From: Incurvaria masculella | Lineage: Eukaryota > Arthropoda > Insecta > Lepidoptera > Incurvariidae | Direction of reading: 5' to 3' | Length of the DNA: 64,000 nt | Assembly (NCBI GenBank): GCA_946894095.1 | Contig: OX335656.1 | Coordinates: forward strand, 7,455,001-7,519,000 | Part shown: positions 54,110 to 64,000 of the stretch, in pieces | Position numbering within the stretch: the first letter of the stretch is position 1 | Layout of the letters: every line of letters begins with the position of its first letter | Notes under the pieces: generated by a model | What the model saw: only the letters and a program-made list of their open reading frames with translations | Told to the model about the DNA's origin: nothing | Databases searched by the model: none | Position numbers and translations under genes: made by a program

Positions 54110-56362
54110 ACTATTATTATTATAAATAATATTGAATTGATACAATTCCGTATCAAAAATGACGAGGGTTCTGTTCTGTACACCCGAACTGTAGTAAAGC
54201 ATTTAATTGTAAGTTTTGGTCAGAATCTCTTACAGGAATCTTATTCGTATATTATTATACAGGTTGCTCTCAAACCATTGTACTCTTAATTTTCTGTAGG
54301 TGGTAGTATTTAAAGGGCTAATATCAAATATTTTTTTAGCTGTAAGAATAATAATGTATTTTGACTCTTTGTTTAGAGGTCACTGTAGTAGTTCATGACA
54401 GAAATAATAGTATTAAAACTAGAACGTACAAAGTTTTCACTACTTTTTCATGTTGCCACTGGAGTAGTGCCTCGCTTTAAGGTCTTTGCTTGCGGCGACG
54501 CTAGGTTCGGGTCTCCTCTTTCCCTAAAATATGGTTGACACAGGCGATGGCTGAGCCCGGCTGGCTTGCTCCATTTGGCAACATGTTAGATGGCGGGCAT
54601 AGTCTTTACAAATAAACTGATATTTGTCATGAACTGTTGCATATGATATTCATTGTTTGTTCTTTATACTTCTGTAAACTTAGACTTAGTGGACGTTGAA
54701 AAAAAAACCCGTGGAGTTTCTTGCCAGTTCTTCTTCGCTGGGATTGCCGAACTGGCTAATGATTAAATGATAAAATATGACAAATCCGAGTGCAGTGTAC
54801 TGTCTATGGATGATGAATAAACAATAAACAACAATGTTTGCTAACACAGAAGGCTTACTATTGTATTAAAGATGCCCTAGCTGATAAATTTGAATTTACT
54901 GAGAATTTGACTGCCTGCTGACTGGGTACAAAAAGTATCCTATTATTATTACTGTTTTGACTAATTTTATTTTTACAAATTTTTGACACCTGATACATTT
55001 TGTATCTTTACTACTTTTATGATAAGTACTACTTGTAGTATGAAATTACCAACCAATCAATTTCGATTTAATACAAATTCGTATCAATAATGACAAGGGC
55101 TCTATACACCCGAATTTTATTTGATTTTAGTTTTTATTTTAGTTAAGCATTATTAGTTTCTCGGTATTGGTCAAAATCTCATATAGGAATCTATTATTGC
55201 TTACGGTGACGCTTGGCTCGGGTTATCTCTTTCCCCAAAATATGGTTGAAAGAGGTAATGGCTGTGCCCGGCGTGATGCTCGTGAACGAGTGCTGTTTGT
55301 GGGGACTGGCCTGCTCCAATTAGCAACATATTAGTTGGAAGGGATTGTCTTTGCAAATAAAATGATAGTTGTCATGAACTGTTGCATACGGCATGGATTG
55401 TAAATTTTGTGTATTCATGTGAATTTAGTGTTTTACCTATGTTTTTGTTAGAATAATTGACAAACACTTTTGTAAACTTAGACTTTGCCCGGTTGCACGT
55501 ACCGTCGTGCACGTCAACATCACCGTCAACGTACGATTAAAGACTGATCAGTCAAAATTTGCGTTGCACGAAACTTGTAATGTTTAAGTTCGGTGTTGTT
55601 AACCGCTAATCGTAATCACTCCCGACCCATTGATCACCGTCAAAATCACGATCATTCAAAGAAACGAAACTCAAACGCAACACGAAATTCAAAGTTTCAA
55701 AAGTCCCAATTTTTACATTTTTGCAATTTTATTGGACTTTAAATAATAGGCAAACGTCGCCATTAATGGAATACAATGCTTTGTTTTTAGCCTGGCACTC
55801 GGTTCCACGGATAAAAATGTCGGTGCCAAATGTATGTAATCTATGCTGATAGCAAGCCGACATATTGGGCGCTAGTAGCGCCACCCCGCGGCTCCAAGAG
55901 CAACTGTTTTGTTTGTTAGTACGAATGATTGACGCTAGATGGTGCTACAATTGTTTCTGTCTCTTTCTGATAATATACTGTGGAAAAGGGACAGTACTAT
56001 GTCAGCTCAGGCGGTGCTGAGAGTTGCCATACAGCAAACATTTTTGCCGATTGTTTCGAGGGACTATTTGTGGTCTGACGGCTGGCAAGCTAACTTTGAC
56101 GAAAATATGTTACATGCAACTCAAATTCATATGATGGGCGATTAGCTGGCACATCATCGTCAAATGTAATCAGTAACGGATAAAATTTTACGAGGCGTCG
56201 TGCACTCGGCCCTAAGTGGACGTTGAAAAAAAAAACAGCGGAGTTTCTTTCCAGTTCTTCATCGCTGTGTTTTGCTTTGCTGAACTGGCCAATGCTAAAA
56301 TATGACAAATCCGAGTGCAGTGTACTGTCTATGGATGATGAATAAACAATAAACAATAGACC
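54110..56362 (+). repeat. duplicated repeat block, second copy split by an insertion
   Basis: Segments at 54130-54245, 54485-54660 and 54670-54835 recur in the same order at 55068-55200, 55196-55410 and 55478-55487 plus 56214-56362. Shared blocks include CTTTCCC(T/C)AAAATATGGTTGA, GTCATGAACTGTTGCATA and CAGTGTACTGTCTATGGATG. The second copy is interrupted between CTTAGACTT and GTGGACGTTG by the element at 55488-56213. The last segment is the LINE-type 3' end also seen at 12525-12690. Confidence 0.65.
55488..56213. mobile_element. MITE-like element with GGGCCGAGTGCACGA-type ends
   Basis: Left end GCCCGGTTGCACGTACCG, right end CGTCGTGCACTCGGCCCTAA, the same terminal type as 42720-42890 and 43267-43461 but with a longer interior (about 725 bp). 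Comparison with the uninterrupted copy near 54680 shows the empty site. Confidence 0.6.
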
Positions 56363-56889
56363 TTGTACTAACATTTGATTTTACTAAAAGAAATTCAGCC
56401 TTCTTGAAAAAAGGTTGCTAACACGATAAGGTTTAAGAACGCATCAACTTTATAAATGTTTTACATGAGCCATGTCTCTATGGCATTATTTTATTTAACA
56501 GACGCACTATACAGGTGAACTTATGTATAATGACACCACTTGAAGGGGGTCTATCTGCATCAGAAACTGAACCGTTTTAATAAAAAAAATAGCTTTAAAT
56601 TCAAATATTTTGTCGCGGTCCCCATACAAATTAATCTCGTTGACGTCAACAATACATTTTATGGAGACCGGGGAAAAAAAAATCGGAGTTTCATATATTG
56701 ATTCCTGAAAATGGTTCAGTTTCCGATACAGAATTACTGCAAATTAGCCAGAATATATATATATTTTTTGTTATCTTGCTATCTGCGATCAGTCATATCT
56801 GATCTAGAGCAATATTTTAAGCCCATTCAAATGGGATTTGAAATAGAGTAAGGTTGAGATGCAGCAATCCATGCCACGAGGTCGTATAT

Positions 56890-58230
56890 AAACTGAAATG
56901 GCCCCAACAATAAAATGTTGCTTTAAATAGATCTTAAAGATGCATTTAATTGTGTAGAAAGAGATTCGATGCTCGAAGCAATTAAAAATAAACACAAGAT
57001 TTTAAAATGTTTATGGCTAAATAATTTTATTTTTTGGTAAAAGTAACATAGATTCCCAAGTTGGAGCACAACAAGGAGATCCTCTGGGGCCTCTCATCTT
57101 CTTATCAATCCATCCAATAATTGAAGCACTAACAATCAAACTTATTTGGTAACTGAATGATGACACACTGATAGGTTCAGCGGAAGATGTTTTAAAAGAC
57201 CTATCAAAATGAATCGAAGATTTCAAATCCATTTGGCTAGAATTTTATGCTAGAAATGTGAATCAAATTACGACAACAATGTGCATTCGCAATTTAAAGA
57301 TGTATTTCCAGATATCAAGATTACTGATCTTAGCAATTTATGTTTACTAGGCGCAATGCTTACCATGAAGGCAACCTGATTTTCTTAAAAATAAATTATG
57401 TATTTTAGAATTAACTTTTAGTCGCCTACGCTTGCTGCATTCCCATGTTGCATATGTAATTCTTAAGACTTGTTTCTGTATGCCTAAGCTCATTTACCTT
57501 GCCAGAAGAACAAGGCTATTTCAGGAGATTTTTTTTTTAAATCGACAATACAATCAAACATGTTCTAGCAGATACTCTGAATATCAGTTTGAATGCTGGG
57601 AAAGGTTTGAGCCCAGGTGAAGAACTGCCATCAAATCTAAGCTCACAAAAACTTTGGGATGAATCCGTTGTAAAATGATTGCACAACGTACTTTTAAACT
57701 CCGACTCAATTGTAGAACAGGCACATATCCACGCAGTGTCCACACCGGAGGCTGGTGCATGGCTTCACGCCATACCATCGTCGCACACCGGCACTTTTTT
57801 GGATAAAAATTGCCTAAGAATTGTCATCCAATTATATTATTGGAGCCGGTGGGCCTGAATAGGGATTATGGAAAGAGGCCAGATAAAAGGAAAAGGCCAG
57901 GAGAAAGGCAGGGCTCTGGTTTGGGACGCCACATGCGTGGATACATTGGCGGCCTCATATATTTGTTCGACCGCTCGCACGTCTCGGGGCAGCAGCAAAA
58001 ACTGATGCAAGATTAAAACACTCAAAATATTCAGCAATTACATTAAATTACGAATTCATTGCTTTTGCGGTAGGATAGGTTTTGGAGTAGGGATGATTAT
58101 TTATCAAAAATTTGGGCACTAAACTAAAAGAATGTTCAGGCGATTATCGTTCTGGAAGGAATTTTAGAACGAGGATCGGACTGGCTATACAACGAGGAAA
58201 TGCAGCTAGCGTAATGGTCTCTACCGAATT
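56890..58230 (+). pseudogene. decayed non-LTR reverse transcriptase
   Basis: Many stops and shifts, but RT motifs remain in order: KIDLKDAFNCVERDSML (about 56900); VGAQQGDPLGPLIF (about 57060); a degraded catalytic region reading NDDTLIGSAEDVL (about 57155); PEAGAWLHAIPSSHTGT (about 57745); a C-terminal GLVWDATCVDTLA (about 57920); and RIGLAIQRGNAASVMVS (about 58180). This is a LINE lineage distinct from the other fragments here. The catalytic Tyr/Ala-Asp-Asp box is no longer intact. Not functional. Confidence 0.7.
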
Positions 58231-58321
58231 GCTTTGTAGCGAAAAATTCTAAATGTCTCATTAATAACATATTTTCATGTCCAATAAATATATTGCCCCC
58301 TATTAACATTTAAAAAAATAT

Positions 58322-58327
58322 TTTATT
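58322..58327 (-). terminator. probable poly(A) signal of NEDD1
   Basis: TTTATT on the plus strand is AATAAA on the minus strand, about 300 bp beyond the NEDD1 stop codon. Confidence 0.45.
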
Positions 58328-58626
58328 TACCAAACTATAATTAATTAGAATAATTTCTAGCCGAACTAAATTGATTAAGGGTACAAATATGTGGAAAACG
58401 TCTGCCATACAACTTGGTCAATACTAGTAGACAAATCATATTTTATGTTTACATATTTACATCAAAATGGCACTTAACATTTATGGCTTGCAGAAATGTT
58501 ACCTGATTATATAAATCCCAAACATATACAATTTCAGCTTTGTTCATTTGTGTTGTTATTCTTAGAATTTATAAAATTGATTTTTGAAGCAAGTTCAGTT
58601 GGTGATAACTAATTTTGAGTAAGGTA

Positions 58627-61600
58627 TTAATAGTGGTTGTGATCTATATTAGTGGCTTTAAGCAATTCAACTTCCATGGCAAGCCTCTTATTGTCCTCCA
58701 GCAGAGAATCCTGCGTGCGCTGCATACTCTGTAGTTGTGTGACCATCACGGAAACCTGATTCTCCATCAACAATTTTTGCTTTGTCAGCTGCATAAGAAG
58801 ATTGAGATAATAGTTCCGGTTATCTTCCGCCAAGTCGGCGACTGATATCCGAATGAGATCTCTCAACTCCTCACCTAACTCACGAATCAACACTTCGTTG
58901 TTATTGCCAGAATTTGGTTCAACTAATTGTTGCTGTGACACCCGCTTGTTCATTTGCATTTCTACTAAGGTCTTCTTGAAATCATTATCTATTGGCTCAC
59001 CCACATCACAATATGATGTGGGAGTTGGAAAGGTTTCCACAGTTTTTCCAGCTAAAGGAGTCGAAGACTTGGCGATCGCTTCTTCCCATGGCTGAGATTT
59101 CAAATCTGTAGTATTATGCCTTCGATCTACAGAACTGTGATCAATGGATTTTTTAGGACAGAAAGATTCATCTGCTGTCGACTTATCTAGCCCTAGCTTT
59201 AATAAAAATGAATCTGCTCTTTCTACTTCATTTAATTTAGGCTTATCAGGAGTTGGTTTGGGAGATGGTGTGTCGCATGCCAAAAACAAGTCCGTAGTTC
59301 GGGCTGCTATTGGTGATCTGTTATGCTTTGGGGATGATATCATTGGTACAGTGTCCTCCTTTAAACTTAGTTCGTTAGGAAGGATGCGTTTCTTTGCCGG
59401 TTGAAACGCAACTTTACGGATTTCATCTGTATGATCATCAATAACAATCAAAGGCTTTTCAAGATCTCTGAGATCATAAATAAGCAACACACCTTTTCTG
59501 CTACCCAATGCAATTTGATTTTCAAGATTGATAGCGACCGACGTCAGCGGGTGTGAAGTCTCAATGTAAGAAACAACATTCTCCATTCGAACATCATAAA
59601 CACTCACCACTTTGTCATAGCCACAGGATAACAAGACATCCCTATTAATCAAGGAATAGGTAAAATCACTAACCGGCGAAGAGTGTGCATTCTTAAAAAA
59701 CACCTTGTCTTTGTTAGTGGTGATGTCTCTAAGGAGCATGTGACCTTCATCAGTGGCTAAACCGAGAATGGAGCGAGATTCATGATGAAACTTCATGGCC
59801 GAAATGCTTCTCGACCTTGGAACTTTTACTGTGAGGACGGGACTGTTCGATGTGGTACCATATATGATTGTTTCACCATTCTGCATTGTCGCTGCCAGGT
59901 TTGTATTTTTTGCGTTAAAACTCAAGCAGTTGACTGCTGATTGCTGCACAGGAGCGGGAAATGTTTTAGAAGTGTTCTTGTACTTTGTGTCCCATATTGA
60001 GACTTGACCAGTCTTGGACCCGACAGCAACGTTGCGATGACCGTCTCGGTGAAAGCTCGCTGCCCATGTCTCCCGGACGGGCACATGTTGCAGACTTCGC
60101 ACTTCTGACTCTGTTGCACTCAAAATCTCTATCAGGCCTTTGGGATTTACCTGCAAATATAATAACTCTGTTATTTTAATGGCAAGAATGTTAACATTAA
60201 AAGATATCGGTACAGTTTTTTTATAGTAGCTTTTTCACCTGTCAGGTAAACACCGAATAGAAAAGCATCAGACTAGCGATGGGTGTTGTAGCAGCTTTAA
60301 ATACATCGGTAGGTGTGCGCATTTGTGGCGGGTGGCACTAACCGTGTCATACATACTTCATACTTATCGATGCAAAATATTACATCGATCAGTTGCTCAA
60401 ACACACTTTCGCATGAATATTTCAATAATATAATAATAATAAGTAGGGATTTCTACATGCTGATCAGAATCTCAAGAAATTTCTATGAAATCATCAAGAA
60501 ATGTTATACATACATTATAGTTGGTTTTTGCTCTCTGGGAATACTCCCGGGGAAGTTTATTGTCAATATTTCTTCGTTAGTGGTTCATAAAAAGTTTGAT
60601 AAATACAATAAAAAACCATATAAATGTACACATTGAACAGAAACCAGTGGTCAGATCTAAAAACAGGTGATTGCGTCCATGAAACAATGTTTTGATTCAC
60701 ATTTTGACTCCTTGATTCCGATTCTACCAACATCGGTCAATCACAGTTTTTTGTTGTACCATCTTTTATTTATATTTTTTTTTAAAACGAATTATGGCAA
60801 AGGGACTGTAGAATTCTTAGTTTTGGGTATATTCGGCCCACTCAGGTGGAAATTGAAAGACGCACTGTGCGCAAACTTTTTACGTGCTCGTTGAAGCCAA
60901 CCTAGTTTTTTTTACAGCTCACTTGTATTTGTATCATTGCTTCTCAGTTGATTCCAGAAAAATTTCCATTCATTGATAAAACATTTACTTTTTGTCATCG
61001 AGACATACTTGATTAGTACACAAAAAGTATATAATACTTAACCTAAGACTACCTTCTAGGTATTTATCCGCATGCGGATTTTGCCCCTACTTTCACCCTT
61101 TGCAAAAGGAAATATGAGGCTATTTTGGCACCAAAATCTCCACCAACATCAACCTACTTTTCCCTTTTTCAAAGAGAGATTTTCGTGCACGTGTTTGTAT
61201 ATGTATTTATTAATCCTCCTTTGGGACACAGGGAACAAGTGGAATCGTCAAACATTTACAATTACAATTAAAATAGCTTGTAGCCTAGTGGCGCAGGGAC
61301 TGGCCTAGCGTACCCGAGGCCTGGTTTCAATTCAGACATGCACCACTGTCTTTCTCTTTCCGAGTTCGATAAGTCCATTTCGTCACGAATGCGAGTTGCT
61401 CCATGGTTCGGGATCCATGTAAAACTGTAGCTCCCTTTTCCCTACTAGGTGGTAGGGTTTAAGCCCGCCCGGGTTGGTACCATCACATTGGATGAAAAGA
61501 TGGTTGAAGCGGCAGTGAGAAATTGTCCGTGTTTTCTACCCAGTTCAATGTAGCCGTGCTCATAAAGGAAAGGTCCTGGCATGGCACCTAATTCCTTCGG

Positions 61601-63842
61601 GAATGTGGTGTATTGGCTAATATCATAACGGTAGTTGTGTGGTATTAGCCATCCATGTCAGGTCGCATAAAAAAAAATTAAGCATAAAAAGTTCATTATC
61701 TGTCGTTATCATGGGAAGAGGCTCACTTAAACTACATTTTCTGATTCTTACGGGCCCACTTTAAGTCTAGATTTTCAAATAAACTATAACTACACTTAAA
61801 TTTCACAAAATCAGCAATGCAAGCATATAAGCATGCTCATTTGAAAAGCCGTTATTGTAAAGATGTAGATTTCATACCCTGCACGCATACACACATCGCA
61901 CAAACACATCTTGCGTGCGAGAGTTGTTTTTGTCACACCGTTATTTATAGGAATATATGTCATAGATGTGCTAGAGGTTAAGTCAATCTAAGGCTGGCTA
62001 TTGCGTCTGAGTGGAAAATGGGAAAAGGAATTAGTGTCCCAAGTAAAATATTAAAGCAGGCCATCAGCCGCTACACAATTAAAAGTAAGTGAGTTCATAA
62101 TTATATACAATCTTTACATAGTATAAAATAAAGTCGCCTTTTCTGTCTGTTCGCTTAGATCTTTTAAACTACTCAATGGATATAAATGCAGTTTTCAGCA
62201 ATAGATAGAGTGATTCAAGAGGAAGGTTTACGAGTATAGGCTATTTACCATCACGCTATGGCCCTTAGAAGCTGAGCAAAAATAAAAAAACGAAATAATA
62301 GAGCGGCTTGGCAAGGCGAAGGACAGCGCAGGCACTTGATTTTAACTCAACTTTAGGGCTGCTTAGCATCATGCTAAATTTACCAGTAGCGTGACCAGTG
62401 GGATGAAATGCTTATAACTTGAGAAATAATTACCCAATTCGCGGTTTGTATCTACGTCCTACCTGATTCTACTCATAAAAGGTAGCCTACATTACCAGAT
62501 GAGTGAGCTGGTAGTAAAATGATTTTAAAAATATATTGAATGGAATATTCTTGCATCAACAAAACATCGTCTACGTCCTCTAAATTACAAGAGGGGTGAC
62601 CAGTAGAGTAAGTTCTCATAGCTTACGAATTACTCGCCCAATTAATACTGGATAGTATCTACAAATGACATCTCTGGGCGTGTTCGGGTTGCCGATGGGA
62701 GACTATTTTAGATGCTTTCGTATTCTACGTAAAACTTTAGGTCCTCTTCCTTATTTACTAGGTTTGATCCCACCTAGGTTGGTACATATCATCTCATTGA
62801 AGGAAAGATGATTAAAGTGACAATTAAAAGAGTGCAAAGAGGTTCTGGCGGAACATACTTTTATAAAAAATATCGTAAATGATTCGATATTTCTTATCGC
62901 ACTTCCAAACTGCACAGGATCACCCACTGGGCTAATCAGAAATGTGTTCGCACCATTTCGGCTCAACCCGTTTTGATTTAATATGGTAGAGGATACAATG
63001 TCGTGGACCAGATTTATGGACCAGTCCTTCGGGTTACTCTTCATACAGGAAATCATTCATCCCGACATAATCCAAAACGATATTAACGCGAGCGGAGCCG
63101 GGTACCGCTGCTAGTATTATAATATAACAGGCAATGATAATATTGTACAGTTACAGAAATTACCCCATCTCATCACTATTGCTGCGTGCCTATTTATTTA
63201 TTTATTTATTTATTTATTTGGAAAAGCAAACAGATACAGACATGATTAAGATACAAAAGACAATTTAATACTAATTTACTAGATATGTACCCAGCACCGC
63301 ATTTCACATGTAATATAAAAGAATTTTAAAGGGCTATTATTTCAGAAAGAAAACAAACATAACATCATGCTAATCATAAAATAAAAGTTAATAATAAAAC
63401 AAAATATAACTGAAGGTTGCAAGTTTCAAAAATTGAGCACAGATAAAGTATGAGTGTAACATGATAACATGCATGGCAGAATCATTCTTAATTAAATGGG
63501 TAAAAGAAAGGGTAAAAAAAACTTATTTAACAAAAAAGAAAATAAAGAAAATGAAATATTACACAGACAAGCATATAAAATTAAAATGGATTATGATGAA
63601 AGGGTTGCTGCAACTTGCTTCTTAAAGTCATTATTACTGAGATAGTGTATATCTAGATCAGGAAATACTCTGTTGAATTACAATGAACCTATACATTATC
63701 ACATTACCTGTAAAAGGTACTTTCCATCGTCGCTCCAGCTGATGTCACGAATAGCATCGTTGTAGCCGCCGTGAGATGCGCGCAGCCCCCACGATGAGGA
63801 CGCGTCGTGCAGCAGGAGACGCTTGCTGCACGACGTCAGCAT
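58627..63842 (-). CDS. Nedd1: NEDD1, WD40 gamma-tubulin ring complex adaptor, two coding exons
   Basis: NEDD1 (fly Grip71) recruits the gamma-tubulin ring complex to centrosomes and spindle microtubules, so it works in mitotic spindle assembly. Exon 1 is 63708-63842 (ATG at 63842; MLTSCSKRLLLHD...WSDDGKYLLQ). Exon 2 is 60150 down to 58627 (TAA). The join is in phase 0 with CAG|GTAATG and TTTGCAG|GTA, giving 552 residues. About residues 1-290 form WD40 blades (VAVGSKTGQVSIWDTK, DVLLSCGYDKVVSVYDVR, IALGSRKGVLLIYDLRD). A Ser/Pro-rich linker follows. Residues about 430-545 are helical and coiled-coil (LGEELRDLIRISVADLAEDN, then LLEDNKRLAMEVELL), the gamma-tubulin complex-binding end. It is somewhat shorter than the human protein. 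The 3.6-kb intron holds a SINE and a Helitron. Confidence 0.9.
60151..61274. other. NEDD1 intron, left part
   Basis: AT-rich sequence with no exon, RNA gene or repeat that I can name. Confidence 0.4.
61275..61680 (+). repeat. SINE, full-length reference copy, in NEDD1 intron
   Basis: tRNA-derived head with an A-box-like TAGCCTAGTGGCGCAG and a B-box-like GGTTTCAATTC, then a unique body and the conserved tail (GGTCCTGGCATGGCACC, TTCCTTCGGGAATGTGGTG), ending in an A-run. About ten pieces of this family occur in the window. tRNA origin and pol III transcription are inferred from the boxes. Confidence 0.8.
62115..63114 (+). mobile_element. non-autonomous Helitron, copy B, in NEDD1 intron
   Basis: Starts near TATAAAATAAAGTCGCC and shares AATAGATAGAGTGATTCAAG with copy A. 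The 3' end has an AGCGG...CCGCT stem, then GCTAG and T at 63115. No Rep/helicase gene. Part of the interior near 62690-62830 resembles the SINE body. Confidence 0.7.
63193..63220. repeat. (TTTA)n microsatellite
   Basis: Seven TTTA units in the NEDD1 intron. Confidence 0.85.
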
Positions 63843-63907
63843 TTTATAAGTCGATTCACAACCGCCAACAAACACGAATACTAGCGATTATTTCATAGGG
63901 TTATTAG

Positions 63908-63930
63908 TTTTTTTTTTTTTTTTTTTTTTT
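63908..63930. repeat. T23 homopolymer upstream of NEDD1
   Basis: A run of about 23 T starts 66 bp upstream of the NEDD1 start codon (A-run on the coding strand), within the probable 5' UTR or promoter. Confidence 0.85.
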
Positions 63931-64000
63931 AATGGCTTTCGTGCATCTAACACATTTCGCCAATGTCAAAGTTCATAGCTATATACAAATAGTGTAAAAG

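Noticed and set aside
62751..63056. 101-codon minus-strand frame in the NEDD1 intron
   Set aside because: Lies wholly within Helitron copy B, no recognisable domain.

Overview
The window reads as insect nuclear DNA, most probably from a moth or butterfly. It is AT-rich, with multi-exon genes of animal type and long introns packed with transposon debris. The debris includes Helitron 3' ends with a hairpin followed by CTAG, a tRNA-headed SINE family of about 390 bp, TTAA-flanked MITEs, mariner, and R4/Dong-like and CR1/Jockey-like LINE pieces. The lepidopteran assignment is inference from this repeat style; no species can be named.

Four host genes could be assembled exon by exon with consistent splice phases. 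SGF29 (minus, 7671-12346) is the H3K4me3 reader of SAGA/ATAC. Pabp2/PABPN1 (plus, 18998-24437) is the nuclear poly(A)-binding protein. A nine-exon minus gene (28267-39422) encodes a 452-residue protein that joins a CxxC...CxxC motif, an F-box and an E2 ubiquitin-conjugating fold whose catalytic cysteine is replaced by glycine. NEDD1 (minus, 58627-63842) is the gamma-tubulin ring complex adaptor. SGF29 and Pabp2 are divergent; Pabp2 and the F-box/E2 gene converge on a decayed mariner. The genes do not form one pathway, but three of them act in gene expression or ubiquitin signalling.

The left 7 kb is intergenic, with two interlocked LINE fragments and SINE pieces. Between SGF29 and Pabp2 lies an intact Ty3/gypsy-type element (13178-16980) with identical 101-bp LTRs, one 1188-residue Gag-Pol frame and an apparent self-priming site. 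From 39.5 to 46 kb there are MITEs, Helitrons (one with a dense array of heat-shock-element motifs) and a LINE endonuclease remnant. From 46135 to 53280 there is a complete 7.1-kb DNA transposon with terminal inverted repeats and a 4-bp target duplication. It carries a spliced Sola-like transposase gene, broken only by an A10 run, plus a second acidic gene. Between 53.3 and 58.3 kb are a locally duplicated repeat block and a decayed reverse transcriptase. NEDD1 closes the window.

The most unusual items are: the exact 204-bp triplication inside the SGF29 Tudor exon, each copy with its own in-frame 5' splice site; the F-box plus cysteine-less E2 protein; the candidate self-primed LTR element; the two-gene Sola-like transposon; and the Helitron-borne heat-shock-element array.
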